Source: Xanthomonas cannabis pv. cannabis | GTDB taxonomy: Bacteria > Pseudomonadota > Gammaproteobacteria > Xanthomonadales > Xanthomonadaceae | NCBI RefSeq assembly: GCF_000802365.1 | Contig: NZ_JSZE01000008.1 | Span: forward strand, 1-61,748 | DNA: 61,748 nucleotides | Direction: 5' to 3' | Shown: in pieces, positions 26,787 to 36,207 of the stretch | Numbering within the stretch: the first letter of the stretch is position 1 | How the letters are laid out: every line of letters starts with the position of its first letter | Program-made: the position numbers and the translations under genes | Notes under the pieces: generated by a model | What the model was told of the DNA's origin: nothing | Seen by the model: the letters and a program-made list of their open reading frames with translations, nothing else | Databases searched by the model: none

Positions 26787-29519
26787 CTACAGGCTGGCCC
26801 GCAACGTCAGGCCATACCGACGATCGTTGATCACGAAGTCGCGGTAGCGCGACTCGTTACCCAGGTAGCTTTCGCGACGGGTATCGAGCAGATTCACGCC
26901 GTCCAGCGAAATCGACCACACATCATTGATGTTGAAACGCAGCGAGGCATCCAGCTGGCCGAAGCCCTTGTTGTAGACCGGCAGGTTGCCGGTGCCGTTG
27001 CCCGCGGTGGTCACCAGCCAGTCGCTGCGCCAGTTGTAGGCCACACGGCCCTGGAAGCGCGCCGTTTCGTAGCTGAGGATCGCGTTGTAGCTGTTCTTGG
27101 ACAGGCCTTCCAGCGGCACGGTCAGCGCCTGGCCATTGGTGTCGGTAGCAGTGGGGCTCGGCGCCTCGCTGTCGACGTAGGTGTAGTTGGTCTGCAGGCC
27201 GAAGCCGCTCAGCCAGCCCGGCAGGAAGTCGAAGAACTGCGTATAGCCCAGCTCAGCACCACGGATCTTGCCGGCATCGCCGTTGACCGGGCGGGTGATC
27301 TCTGCGGGACGCCCACCATAGGTCTCATCAAACACCGCGCTGGCGATGAAGCCCTCCACTTTTTTGTAGAAAGCTGTGCCGTACACCATGGAGCCTTGCC
27401 CAAAATACCATTCCAACGCAGTGTCGAACTGATCGGCTTTCATAGGCTCAAGATCCGGGTTACCCGCGCTGCCAATAAACGTCGAGCCGCCTGCACCGGT
27501 ATTGGTTCCCAAACTCAAATTAGGATTGAGTCGATCAAACGTCGGGCGGGAAATGCCACGCGAGGCAGCGAAGCGCCACTGCAGCTGATCACTGAGCATC
27601 CAACGCAAATTCAAGCTAGGCAACACGTCAGTGTAGGTGCGTTGAACATCGACTGGGATCAAACCGCCGCCCTCCGAATCCGTTCCGGTTCTCACCCCTT
27701 GTGAACCTACCTCAGTACGCACAACGCGCACACCGATGTTGCCGTCAAACGGGATGTCGCCATCCACGCCGAAACGCAGTACACCATACGCCGCGTAGGT
27801 CTTTTCGTTCTGCGTGTTGATGTTGTTGGGTGCAAATACAAGCGGGCTGGCGCCAAACGTGGCCAGAGTCTGCTCATAGTTTGACACTGCCGAATTGGCT
27901 GCTGTCAGCGTGCGTCCAAAAGTGTTGCTTTGTCCGCGGAAAAAATCGGTAATTGGATTGTTCGTGAGACCGATGCTGGGGAAAGCCGCGAATGGCGAGT
28001 CGGTCGCAGCACCGCAGGCGGTGTTCAAACACATGAAGCGCCACACGTTGCCTTTTGTTTCGGCATCGCGATCGGTATAACGCACACCCGCCTTGAAGCT
28101 ACGCACGAAGTCGCTATCGAACGCCAAGTCCATGTCCGAACGCCAGGCGAACTCCGTACCTTCATTGTCGTCCTTGTTGTCCAGGTGGTAGCGCCAGCCG
28201 TCGTAGTTGTTGACGTCGGCTAGATATCCCTCTGAGCCGCTGGCATCGGTGACGGACAGGCGCGGCAGCGTGCCACGGAAGTCGACGTTGAACTGCGGGC
28301 TGGTGTCTTGCCCGGTTGCTAAGATGTACCGGGTACCCTTGGTGGTGGCATCAACGTACTGGAAGTCGGTGCTCAGGGTCAGCTTTTCGTTGACCGTCCA
28401 CTTGGCACCCAGCGAGTAATCGGTGGTCACCGAGTGACGCTCGGTCAAGCTGGTGTTGGATTCGGTCGGCACATTCTGGAACGAGCCATTGACGAATTCG
28501 TTGCGACCGTTGACCTGGATACCGGGCAATCCTTGAATCGGATTTTGTTGGGTCAGCGCAAAGAACGAATAATCTTGCCAGCTGAAGTCGTAGTCCGAAC
28601 GCAGCACCTGCGTGTAGACCTCGACCGAATCGTTCGGGCGCCACTGCATCGCAAACGCGCCGGTCTTGCGCTCGCGCTCACCGACGGTGGTGTTGATGCC
28701 GGCACCGTGCGGTACCGACACGCCCTGCCCTTCGTAGCCCGGCAGATCGGTCTGGGTATACCACGGCTCGATCGAGATGGTGTCCTGACGGAACGGGCTC
28801 TTCTGCTGCGAATAGTTCACCAGGATGCCGATCTCGCCGATGCCGGTCTGCCAGCGATCGCTGAACAGGCCCGAGAACGCCGGCTTGCCGTCGTCGGCCA
28901 GGTCGTAATAGTTGTACTGGACGCTGCCGGCGATCTTGCGGCCTTCATAGTCGAACGGCAGGCGCGTGCGCAGGTCGACGGTGCCGCCCAGGCCACCTTC
29001 GATCATGTCGGCCGACGGGTTCTTGTACACGTTGACGCCGCCGAGCAACTCGGCCGACACGTCTTCGAAGCTCAGGCCACGGCCGTCGTTGGCGGTGAAG
29101 ATGTCGCGGCCATTGAGCTCGGTGCGCACCTGGGTCAGGCCGCGGATGGCGATCGAGCTGCCTTCGCCGTAGTTGCGCGAAATCTGAATGCCGGAAATGC
29201 GCTGCAGCGCTTCGGCGACGTTGTTGTCGGGCAGCTTGCCGATGTCTTCGGCAACGATGGAATCGACGATCTGCTCGGCGTTCTGCTTGACCAGCTGCGC
29301 CTTGGTGACGCTGCTGCGGGTACCGGTGACCTGCACCGTGTCCAGCTGCTGGGTGGTCGCATCCGATACCGGTGCGGCAGTGGTGGTCGCATCCTGCGCA
29401 TAGGCCTGCGCGCTCAACAAGGTAGCCACACTGATGGCCATCACGGAGCGGCGGAAATCACGGATCGAACGCTGACCCACAGCCCGGCCTGCCGGAATGT
29501 GGCGATGTTGCACTGACAT
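26787..29519 (-). CDS. TonB-dependent receptor, xyloglucan locus (1)
   Basis: Outer-membrane receptor, probably for xyloglucan oligosaccharides. The 910 residues comprise a long signal sequence (RRSVMAISVATLLSAQAYAQ), a TonB-box-like region (LDTVQVTGTRSS), a plug domain (QIVDSIVAEDIGKLPDNNVAEALQRISGIQI) and a beta-barrel. It belongs to the large carbohydrate-type family common in Xanthomonas and Caulobacter, with the ISRPTFDRLNPNLSL and NPDLEPMKADQFDTALEWYFG motifs near the C-terminus. The last residue is Leu (LTLRASL), not the aromatic usual at barrel ends. The start has a GGGAGG site. It shares family motifs with the next receptor and a matching upstream motif. Confidence 0.92.
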   Translation of the reverse strand: MSVQHRHIPAGRAVGQRSIRDFRRSVMAISVATLLSAQAYAQDATTTAAPVSDATTQQLDTVQVTGTRSSVTKAQLVKQNAEQIVDSIVAEDIGKLPDNNVAEALQRISGIQISRNYGEGSSIAIRGLTQVRTELNGRDIFTANDGRGLSFEDVSAELLGGVNVYKNPSADMIEGGLGGTVDLRTRLPFDYEGRKIAGSVQYNYYDLADDGKPAFSGLFSDRWQTGIGEIGILVNYSQQKSPFRQDTISIEPWYTQTDLPGYEGQGVSVPHGAGINTTVGERERKTGAFAMQWRPNDSVEVYTQVLRSDYDFSWQDYSFFALTQQNPIQGLPGIQVNGRNEFVNGSFQNVPTESNTSLTERHSVTTDYSLGAKWTVNEKLTLSTDFQYVDATTKGTRYILATGQDTSPQFNVDFRGTLPRLSVTDASGSEGYLADVNNYDGWRYHLDNKDDNEGTEFAWRSDMDLAFDSDFVRSFKAGVRYTDRDAETKGNVWRFMCLNTACGAATDSPFAAFPSIGLTNNPITDFFRGQSNTFGRTLTAANSAVSNYEQTLATFGASPLVFAPNNINTQNEKTYAAYGVLRFGVDGDIPFDGNIGVRVVRTEVGSQGVRTGTDSEGGGLIPVDVQRTYTDVLPSLNLRWMLSDQLQWRFAASRGISRPTFDRLNPNLSLGTNTGAGGSTFIGSAGNPDLEPMKADQFDTALEWYFGQGSMVYGTAFYKKVEGFIASAVFDETYGGRPAEITRPVNGDAGKIRGAELGYTQFFDFLPGWLSGFGLQTNYTYVDSEAPSPTATDTNGQALTVPLEGLSKNSYNAILSYETARFQGRVAYNWRSDWLVTTAGNGTGNLPVYNKGFGQLDASLRFNINDVWSISLDGVNLLDTRRESYLGNESRYRDFVINDRRYGLTLRASL

Positions 29520-29701
29520 GGTGCTCCCTCCCAGGACGCATGTACTGCTTGTTTTTAGCGGGCAGGTGCGCGAACGCCCTGCCCGTCGTTGTTGCTGGCC
29601 CGTATCTGCGCCCGGGACACCGGGTCAGCGGATGCGCGGTTTGCCCTGGCGGGCGGACCTGCGGCTGCGGCGGGAGCATAGGGCGCGGCCGTCATGCCAC
29701 A

Positions 29702-29728
29702 CCAATGAAATATTCCTGGAAAGCTATT
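29702..29728 (-). promoter_or_regulatory. Candidate operator upstream of TonB receptor 1
   Basis: On the minus strand it reads AATA, ten bases, then AATATTTCATTGG, 183 bp before the receptor start. The same arrangement occurs at 32987-33013 and 34048-34074. The repetition is seen; an operator role is inferred. Confidence 0.6.
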
Positions 29729-29810
29729 CGTTAAAACTATAGCAACACCGGAAAACCCGGCAGGTCCGGCATCACGGCCCGAACCTGCGGACTCATACCT
29801 GACGGACCCA

Positions 29811-29832
29811 ACTGTGCAGATCGCTGCACAGT
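29811..29832 (-). terminator. Stem-loop after TonB receptor 2, possible terminator
   Basis: Perfect 9-bp stem ACTGTGCAG / CTGCACAGT with a four-base loop, 21 bp past the receptor stop. There is no T run, so it may act with Rho or only protect the 3' end. Confidence 0.45.
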
Positions 29833-29852
29833 CGGGCCGTGACCGTGCGCAC

Positions 29853-32786
29853 TTACCAATTCATGCGCAGCACCAGCGAGTAGCGCCGGTCGTTGACGAA
29901 CTGACTGCGGGTGTACAGCCGCGTATCCACCTCGCCCCCCTCGTAGGAGGTGGGCCCCATCAGCACCTTGGTCTCGGTATTGGTCAGGTTGTTGGCCTGG
30001 ATCCCCAACTGCAGGTGTTCGTTGAAGCGGTAGAAGAACGAGCCATCCAGCTGGCCATAGTCGTCGGCCCAGGTCGGCAACCGGGTGGCCGCGTCGCTGG
30101 TGGTCAGCAGGTAGCGCGAGCGCCAGTTGTAGGCCAGTCGCAGCGACAGTGGGCCCTTCTCGTAGATGCCGGCCAGGTTGTAGCTGCGCCGCGACAGACC
30201 TTCCAGCGGCAGCTCCACGCCTTCCACCGTGGTGCGGGTGTACGGGTCGATGGCGGTGTTGGCGCCGCCCTTGCTGTCGACGAAGGTGAAGTTGGCATTG
30301 ATGCCGAACCCGCTCATCCAGCCCGGCAATTCGTCGAAGAACTGCGTATAGCCCACTTCGGCGCCGCGAATGGTGCCTTCGTCGGTGTTGTAGGGCCGGG
30401 TCACCAGCCACTGCCGGTTATCGTAGGTCTCGCTGCGGGTCTGGGTGGAGAAGTAGTCCTTGACCTTCTTGTAGAACAGCGTGGTGTACAGCATGTCGCT
30501 GTTGTCGAAGTACCACTCCAGTGCGGTGTCGAACTGGTTGGCGGTCATCGGCTTGAGGGTCGGATTGCCCGCGGTACCGACAAAGTTCGTCGCATTGCCG
30601 GCGTCGTCGGTCTCCACGTTGAGCAGCACGTAGGGCTGCAGCTGGGTGTAGTCCGGGCGCGCCATCGCCTTGGAGGCGGCGATACGCCACTGTAGGCTGT
30701 CGGTGAAACGGAAACGCATGTTCAGGCTCGGCAGCACGTTGGTGTAGCTGCCCTGCGAGTTGTTGTCGAAGTACTGCCCGGTGTAGCGGGCCTGCAGCTC
30801 GGGCGAAACGTTCAGGCCCGACAGGTCCTGGAACTGGCCGAAGCCTTCGGCCTGGGTCTTGGTCTGCACGATGCGCACACCGATATTGCCGTCCACCGGC
30901 ACGCCCCAGGCCTCGTCGTTACCGAAGTACAGCGCCGCGTAGGCGGCCTGGGTACGCTCGAACTGGCGGTTGGTGTCCTGCGGCTGGTAGGTGTCCGGTG
31001 CCCAACCGGAACCGCGCAGCGCCACGATCTGCTGCTGCAGCAGTTCCGAGGCGCGACGGTAGTTCTTGACCAGCCCCCCATTGGGCACCACCAGCGTGGT
31101 CGGCACGTTCACCCCGCCGCGGAAGAAGTCGGAGAAGGTGAACAGCGACGACTCGTTGGGCAGGTACTGCGACATGTTGGCCAGGCCATTGGCGCTGCCG
31201 GGGATGGCTGCCCAGTTGTCCGACAGCACGCCCCAGTTGTACCCGGAGTTCTTGTTGGTCTGATTGCGGTCGGTGGCGCGCATGCCGAAGCGCGCAAAGC
31301 GCAGCCAGCTGCTGTCCTGGAAGGTGTATTCCAGGTCCACGCGCGTGGACAGCTGGCGCCCGCGGTTATGCCCCAGGTGATCCATCGCCGCCGCCCAGAA
31401 ATAATTGGACGGGTCCTGGGTGAAGCCCTGGTTGGCGATCTGCACGGTCGGATACTTGCCCGACACGTCATAGGTCAACCCCGGCAGATAAGTCGCGCTG
31501 AACACGGTGAAGTCGAGCTGGTCGTTTTCCGACTGCACCAGCTGCACGTCGCCCTTGATCTGCAGGTTGTCGTTGAAGTAATGGCTGAAGCCCACCGACA
31601 GGTCCGAGGTGGTGGTGCGCTGCTCGGAATAGCGGTTATCGGTATTGAAGCGCACACCATCGCCGGTCAGCAGGCCGCGCCAGGAGTTGGACACCGGCGA
31701 GCCGCGCTGGAATACGCCGTCCTGGTCGTACTGGAAGGTGGTGCCCGGCGCCGGGCTGATGCTGTTGTTGCTGTCGTTGAAGAACGCGGCGCGCTCCTGC
31801 CAGTTCATGTCGTAGCGCGAACGCAGGTACTGCGCGTAGATCTCGGTCTGGTCGCTGGGCTTCCACTGGAAGGCTGCGGCGATACCATCGCGCTTACGCT
31901 CGAAATCCAGCTGGCGCCAGTTCACCCCGCCCGGCACGAACACCTCGCTGCGCCCGCTGCCGGCCAGCACCGCATCGTCGGTCCGACGCACGTACGGCTC
32001 GACCTGGATGCCGTCCGAGCGGGTCGCCAGTTCCGAATGGGCGATATCGATCATGAAGCCCATTTCGCCGACGCCGGTGTCCCAGCGGTCGCTGAACAGG
32101 AACGAGGCCGACGGCTTGTACTTCTTGCTCATGTCGCCCCAGTTGACGTCGACGTTGCCGCCGACGATCCGGCCAGGGTTGTCGAACGGCATGCGCGTGC
32201 GCAGGTTGACCGTGCCGCCCAGGCCGCCCTCGATGATTTCGGCCGACGGATTCTTGTAGACATCCACGCCGGCCATCAGCTCGGCCGGCACGTCTTCGAA
32301 ACTCAGGCCACGGCCGCTGGCGGCGCTGAAGATGTCGCGTCCATTGAGCTCGCCACGCACCTGGGTCAGGCCGCGGATCATCACGCCACTGCCTTCGGCG
32401 GAGAAGTGATCCGGGTCGCTGCGCGCGGCGAAGTGGTCGATGGTCACGCCGCTGACGCGCTGCAGGGTTTCGGTGACGCTGCGGTCGGGCAGCGCGCCGA
32501 TGTCTTCGGCGCTGACCGAATCCACGATCTGGGTGGAATCGCGCTTGATCACCTGCGACTTGATCAGGCTGGCGCGTACGCCGCGCACTTCCACCGTGTC
32601 CAGGTCCACCGCGCTGGCACCGGCGGTGCCTGAAGGCGCCCCCCTGGCCGCCGGCGCCTGCTGTGCGTATACCGGCGCAGCGAGCAGCAGCCCGATGCTG
32701 ACGGCCATGGTCGAATGACGCAAACGTGGGGCACGGCACGCACGCACGCCCGTGCCTGCCGAGGCATGGCTTGAAAACTTGGACAT
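29853..32786 (-). CDS. TonB-dependent receptor, xyloglucan locus (2)
   Basis: Second outer-membrane receptor of the locus, 977 residues. It has a signal sequence (RHSTMAVSIGLLLAAPVYAQ), a linker, the TonB-box-like VEVRGVRASLIKSQVIKRDSTQIVDSVSAEDIGALPDRSVTETLQRVSGVTI entering the plug, and a barrel ending LVLRMNW with the usual terminal aromatic residue. Shared segments with receptor 1 include LTQVRGELNGRDIFSA and NPTLKPMTANQFDTALEWYF, so the two probably arose by duplication. A good GGGAGG site precedes the ATG. It is separated from receptor 1 by its own stem-loop and each has its own candidate operator, so the two are probably transcribed separately. Confidence 0.92.
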   Translation of the reverse strand: MSKFSSHASAGTGVRACRAPRLRHSTMAVSIGLLLAAPVYAQQAPAARGAPSGTAGASAVDLDTVEVRGVRASLIKSQVIKRDSTQIVDSVSAEDIGALPDRSVTETLQRVSGVTIDHFAARSDPDHFSAEGSGVMIRGLTQVRGELNGRDIFSAASGRGLSFEDVPAELMAGVDVYKNPSAEIIEGGLGGTVNLRTRMPFDNPGRIVGGNVDVNWGDMSKKYKPSASFLFSDRWDTGVGEMGFMIDIAHSELATRSDGIQVEPYVRRTDDAVLAGSGRSEVFVPGGVNWRQLDFERKRDGIAAAFQWKPSDQTEIYAQYLRSRYDMNWQERAAFFNDSNNSISPAPGTTFQYDQDGVFQRGSPVSNSWRGLLTGDGVRFNTDNRYSEQRTTTSDLSVGFSHYFNDNLQIKGDVQLVQSENDQLDFTVFSATYLPGLTYDVSGKYPTVQIANQGFTQDPSNYFWAAAMDHLGHNRGRQLSTRVDLEYTFQDSSWLRFARFGMRATDRNQTNKNSGYNWGVLSDNWAAIPGSANGLANMSQYLPNESSLFTFSDFFRGGVNVPTTLVVPNGGLVKNYRRASELLQQQIVALRGSGWAPDTYQPQDTNRQFERTQAAYAALYFGNDEAWGVPVDGNIGVRIVQTKTQAEGFGQFQDLSGLNVSPELQARYTGQYFDNNSQGSYTNVLPSLNMRFRFTDSLQWRIAASKAMARPDYTQLQPYVLLNVETDDAGNATNFVGTAGNPTLKPMTANQFDTALEWYFDNSDMLYTTLFYKKVKDYFSTQTRSETYDNRQWLVTRPYNTDEGTIRGAEVGYTQFFDELPGWMSGFGINANFTFVDSKGGANTAIDPYTRTTVEGVELPLEGLSRRSYNLAGIYEKGPLSLRLAYNWRSRYLLTTSDAATRLPTWADDYGQLDGSFFYRFNEHLQLGIQANNLTNTETKVLMGPTSYEGGEVDTRLYTRSQFVNDRRYSLVLRMNW

Positions 32787-32986
32787 CTGAATCCCTCCCA
32801 GGACGCAAGACGACTGAAGACTGGTTGTCGCGACGCAAGACGCCCCGCGTGATCGTATCGGGACCGGCGCCGAGGCCAGTCCCGCTTTCGCTGCATGGCG
32901 GCTTTGCCGCCGATCACCTGCCCGACTTCACGTGCGCTTCAGCGTGCGATCTGACGCACAGATATAGGCGCGCGGTTTAGCGCCAG

Positions 32987-33013
32987 CCAATGAAAAATTC
33001 ACAGGCTGGTATT
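32987..33013 (-). promoter_or_regulatory. Candidate operator upstream of TonB receptor 2
   Basis: On the minus strand it reads AATA, ten bases, then AATTTTTCATTGG, which includes the small palindrome TGAATTTTTCA. It is 200 bp before the receptor start and 30 bp beyond the lysR stop. Confidence 0.6.
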
Positions 33014-33042
33014 ACCCCATGGAATACAAATGGAAGAGCTTG

Positions 33043-34014
33043 TTAGGCAAGGAATTCCGGCCCGCGCAATCCCGGATACAGCCGTCGCGCCGTGGTGCGC
33101 AATGCCTGCAGGATGCGTTCGGCACCCGGCGGAAGGATGTAATCGCGCCGACGGATGATGCCGAACGATTCCATCCGCACGCCCAGTTCGATCGGCAGCA
33201 CGGTCAGCAATTTGGCCTGGATCAGCGGCGCCACCGATTCCACCGGCAAGGCCGTCAGCATGTCGGTGCCACGCAGCAGGGTCGAGGTGACCGGGAGTGA
33301 CGAAGTCTCGATGGCGTTGGTCGGCGTCTGCACGCCGTGCTCCATGAACATCGAATCCAGGCGTGCGCGCAGCACGCTGTCGGCCGGCGGCAGGATCCAG
33401 CCATGCCGCACCAGATCCGCATGCTGCAGGCCAGTCCGGCTGGCCAGCGGGTGGCCGGCCCGCGCAATCACCGAATGCGGCTCGTCGGCCAGCGGCTCGA
33501 ACTCCAGTTCGCCCACGCCCTCCGGGCCGAGGATGCGCCCGATCACGATGTCCAGTTGCCCATCCAGCAACTTCGCCACCAGCGGGCGGCTGTAGTCCAT
33601 CTCCACCCGCACCAGGATGTCCGGGAACTCGCGCTTCACCTCCGCAATGGCCTGCGGCACCAGATTGGTGCCCGGATTGACCACGGTCCCGATCGAGGCC
33701 TGGCCCATGCGGCCGGCGCGCAACGCGGCGATCTCTTCCTGCGCGCGGCCGATCTCGGACATCGCCGCGCGGGCGCGCCGGATCAGCACGTGGCCGTACC
33801 AGGTCGGCTCGACACCGCGGGCATGCCGCTCGAACAATTTCACCCCCAGCATGTCCTCCATTTCCGCCAGCAGCTTGGAGGCCGCCGGCTGGGTCATGCT
33901 GGCGGCCTCGGCCGCACGCAGCACCGAGCGTTGTTCGTGCAGATGCAGCAGCAGCAGGAGTTGGCGCGTCTTGAGCCGGGCTGCGTTGAACCATGGGGTA
34001 CCGGAATTTGCCAT
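33043..34014 (-). CDS. LysR-family regulator (GbpR-like)
   Basis: Transcription factor divergent from the dgo operon. The 323 residues have an N-terminal winged helix (RLKTRQLLLLLHLHEQRSVLRAAEAASMTQPAASKLLAEMEDMLGVKLFERHARG) and a C-terminal substrate-binding domain (ASIGTVVNPGTNLVPQAIAEVKREFPDILVRVEM). It resembles GbpR-type regulators of galactose-related genes. I chose the ATG at 34014. A GTG at 34080 has a GGGGAG site, but using it would place the candidate operator at 34048-34074 inside the coding region. It is placed between the second xyloglucan receptor and dgo, so it could control both through the repeated motif; that is inference. Confidence 0.85.
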   Translation of the reverse strand: MANSGTPWFNAARLKTRQLLLLLHLHEQRSVLRAAEAASMTQPAASKLLAEMEDMLGVKLFERHARGVEPTWYGHVLIRRARAAMSEIGRAQEEIAALRAGRMGQASIGTVVNPGTNLVPQAIAEVKREFPDILVRVEMDYSRPLVAKLLDGQLDIVIGRILGPEGVGELEFEPLADEPHSVIARAGHPLASRTGLQHADLVRHGWILPPADSVLRARLDSMFMEHGVQTPTNAIETSSLPVTSTLLRGTDMLTALPVESVAPLIQAKLLTVLPIELGVRMESFGIIRRRDYILPPGAERILQALRTTARRLYPGLRGPEFLA

Positions 34015-34047
34015 GAGATGCGGTTGCGGCCGTGTATTCGTCGGAGG

Positions 34048-34074
34048 AATAGAATATGCCGAAAATTTCATTTG
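34048..34074. promoter_or_regulatory. Candidate operator between lysR and the dgo operon
   Basis: On the plus strand it reads AATA, ten bases, then AAAATTTCATTTG. Spacing is identical to the two receptor sites. Position is suitable for control of dgo and autoregulation of lysR. Confidence 0.6.
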
Positions 34075-34429
34075 CAGCACATATCTCCCCGCGCGAGGCT
34101 AGCGCTCGCCGCAGCAGGAGCCCCTACCTCCCGGGCGCGGCCAGAACAGACGTGACCCATCTTCGACGAGGTGGCAACACGCACGCCATGACCGCGGAGG
34201 TGGACGACGATGACGGCATCTTGCCGGCCACTTGCGGGCCGTTGCTCCAGGCGTGCTGCGCGCGCCACGCCGCCTCCGGCGCGTTGCGGCGCCTCTTCCC
34301 CGCCCTGCGTTTTTCTGCTGCATTGCGCAGCGGCGACGGCTTGTTGCCGCGCGCAGTGCGCAAGTTCCCCCGACGTTGCCGGCCACCGGGTCGCCAATGG
34401 CCGCTTTCCGCTCTCTCGCGAGTAACCGC
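34075..34429. other. Leader region of the dgo operon
   Basis: About 355 bp with open frames in several phases but no recognisable protein. It must contain the dgo promoter region downstream of the candidate operator. I see no clear -35/-10 pair and no strong ribosome binding site before the dgoA ATG. Confidence 0.5.
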
Positions 34430-35062
34430 ATGACCTCAGATACCACCGCCAGCCTGTTCGCCCTGCCCCTGGTCGCCATCCTGCGCGGCATCACGCCGGA
34501 AGAAACGCTAGCCCACGTCGGCGCGCTGATTGACGCCGGCTTCGACGCGATCGAGATCCCGCTCAATTCGCCGCGCTGGGAGCAGAGCATCGCGCTGGCC
34601 CAGCAGACCTATGGCGAGCGCGCCTGGATCGGTGCCGGCACCGTGCTGCGCAATGAAGACGTCGACACCCTGGCAGAGATCGGCGCGCGCTTCATCGTCA
34701 CTCCCAACACGCGTCCGTCGCTGATCCGCCATGCGGTGTCGCGCGGGCTGACCGTGGTGGCCGGCTTCGCCACCGCCAGCGAGGCGTTCGACGCCATCGA
34801 TGCGGGCGCCACCATTCTCAAGCTGTTCCCGGCAGCGACCTATGGCGCCGCGCATGTGCGCGCATTGCGCTCGGTGCTGCCCAAGCACGTCCCGGTCTAC
34901 GTGGTCGGCGGTGTCAGCCCGCAGACCCTGGCCGGCTTCATCGCCCAGGGCGCGGCCGGCGCCGGCATCGGCGGCGAACTGTACAAACCCGCGCAATCGC
35001 TCGAAACAACCCAGACGCATGCACGCGCCTTCGTGCAGGCCTACCAGGAACTGCAAGGATGA
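34430..35062 (+). CDS. dgoA: 2-dehydro-3-deoxy-6-phosphogalactonate aldolase
   Basis: Cleaves 2-dehydro-3-deoxy-6-phosphogalactonate to pyruvate and glyceraldehyde 3-phosphate. The 210-residue protein is a KDPG/KDPGal-type class I aldolase: [14 protein letters not shown] at the start, the catalytic Glu in AIEIPLNSP, the GAGTVL strand, and the Schiff-base lysine in [13 protein letters not shown] (about residue 126). The ILRG start and the neighbours dgoD and dgoK favour the galactonate enzyme over Entner-Doudoroff Eda. The ATG at 34430 is followed by a compact family-length protein, so the frame open back to 34232 is not needed. It overlaps dgoD by 4 bp. Confidence 0.93.
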   Translation: MTSDTTASLFALPLVAILRGITPEETLAHVGALIDAGFDAIEIPLNSPRWEQSIALAQQTYGERAWIGAGTVLRNEDVDTLAEIGARFIVTPNTRPSLIRHAVSRGLTVVAGFATASEAFDAIDAGATILKLFPAATYGAAHVRALRSVLPKHVPVYVVGGVSPQTLAGFIAQGAAGAGIGGELYKPAQSLETTQTHARAFVQAYQELQG

Positions 35063-36207
35063 AGATCACCCGCCTCACCACCTACCACGCCGCACCACGC
35101 TGGCTGTTCCTCAAGGTCGAAACCGACGAGGGCATCACCGGTTGGGGCGAGCCGGTCATCGAAGGCCGCGCGCGTTCGGTGGAAGCTGCCGTGCACGAAC
35201 TGGCCGGCTATGTCGTCGGCAAGGACCCGGCGCGCATCAACGACCTGTGGCAGACGATGTACCGCGCCGGCTTCTATCGCGGCGGCGCCATCCTGATGAG
35301 CGCCATCGCCGGCATCGATCAGGCGTTGTGGGACATCAAGGGCAAGGCGCTGGGCGTACCGGTGTACGAGCTGCTGGGCGGGCTGGTGCGCGACCGTATG
35401 AAGACCTACCGCTGGGTCGGCGGCGACCGCCCCGGCGCCATCATCCAGCAGATCACCGACTACCGCGCGCTGGGTTTTGACACCTTCAAGTTCAACGGCA
35501 CCGAAGAAATGAAGCTGATCGACAGCGCGCGTGCGGTCGATGCAGCAGTGGTCAAGGTGGCCGAAATCCGCGAGGCCTTCGGCAACACCATCGACTTCGG
35601 TATCGACTTCCACGGCCGCGTCGGCGCGCCGATGGCCAAGGCGCTGCTGCGCGAGCTGGAACCGTTCAAGCCGCTGTTCGTCGAAGAGCCGGTACTGGCC
35701 GAACAGGCCGAGTACTACCCGCGCCTGGCCGCGAGCACCTCGATTCCGCTGGCGGCCGGCGAGCGCATGTTCTCGCGCTTCGAATTCAAGAACGTGCTGT
35801 GTGCCGGCGGCATCGGCATGGTGCAGCCTGATCTCTCGCATGCCGGCGGCATCACCGAATGCGTCAAGATCGCCGCGATGGCCGAAGCCTACGACGTCGG
35901 CTTCGCCCCGCACTGCCCGCTCGGCCCGATCGCGCTCGCCGCCTGCCTGCACGTGGACTTCGTCTCGCACAACGCGGTGCTGCAGGAACAAAGCATCGGC
36001 ATCCACTACAACGAAGGCGCCGACCTGCTCGATTACGTCATCAATAAAGACGACTTTCAGTGTGTCGATGGCAGTATCGCTGCCCTGCCCAAGCCCGGGC
36101 TCGGTGTGGAGATCGACGAAGACATGCTCAAGCGCGCAAACGAAAACCCGCCGGACTGGCGCAACCCGGTGTGGCGCCATGCCGATGGCAGCATCGCCGA
36201 ATGGTGA
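35059..36207 (+). CDS. dgoD: D-galactonate dehydratase
   Basis: Dehydrates D-galactonate to 2-dehydro-3-deoxygalactonate. The 382-residue protein is an enolase-superfamily member close to E. coli DgoD in length. Motifs are [33 protein letters not shown] at the start, [27 protein letters not shown] (metal-binding Asp and general-acid His), [20 protein letters not shown], and the late [20 protein letters not shown], which holds the second catalytic His. Coupled to dgoA by an ATGA overlap. Confidence 0.95.
   Translation: MKITRLTTYHAAPRWLFLKVETDEGITGWGEPVIEGRARSVEAAVHELAGYVVGKDPARINDLWQTMYRAGFYRGGAILMSAIAGIDQALWDIKGKALGVPVYELLGGLVRDRMKTYRWVGGDRPGAIIQQITDYRALGFDTFKFNGTEEMKLIDSARAVDAAVVKVAEIREAFGNTIDFGIDFHGRVGAPMAKALLRELEPFKPLFVEEPVLAEQAEYYPRLAASTSIPLAAGERMFSRFEFKNVLCAGGIGMVQPDLSHAGGITECVKIAAMAEAYDVGFAPHCPLGPIALAACLHVDFVSHNAVLQEQSIGIHYNEGADLLDYVINKDDFQCVDGSIAALPKPGLGVEIDEDMLKRANENPPDWRNPVWRHADGSIAEW

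Noticed and set aside
32787..33042. HrpX-type PIP boxes upstream of the xyloglucan receptors
   Set aside because: No pair of TTCGB half-sites at 15-base spacing was seen in the receptor upstream regions by eye; the rest of the window was not scanned exhaustively.
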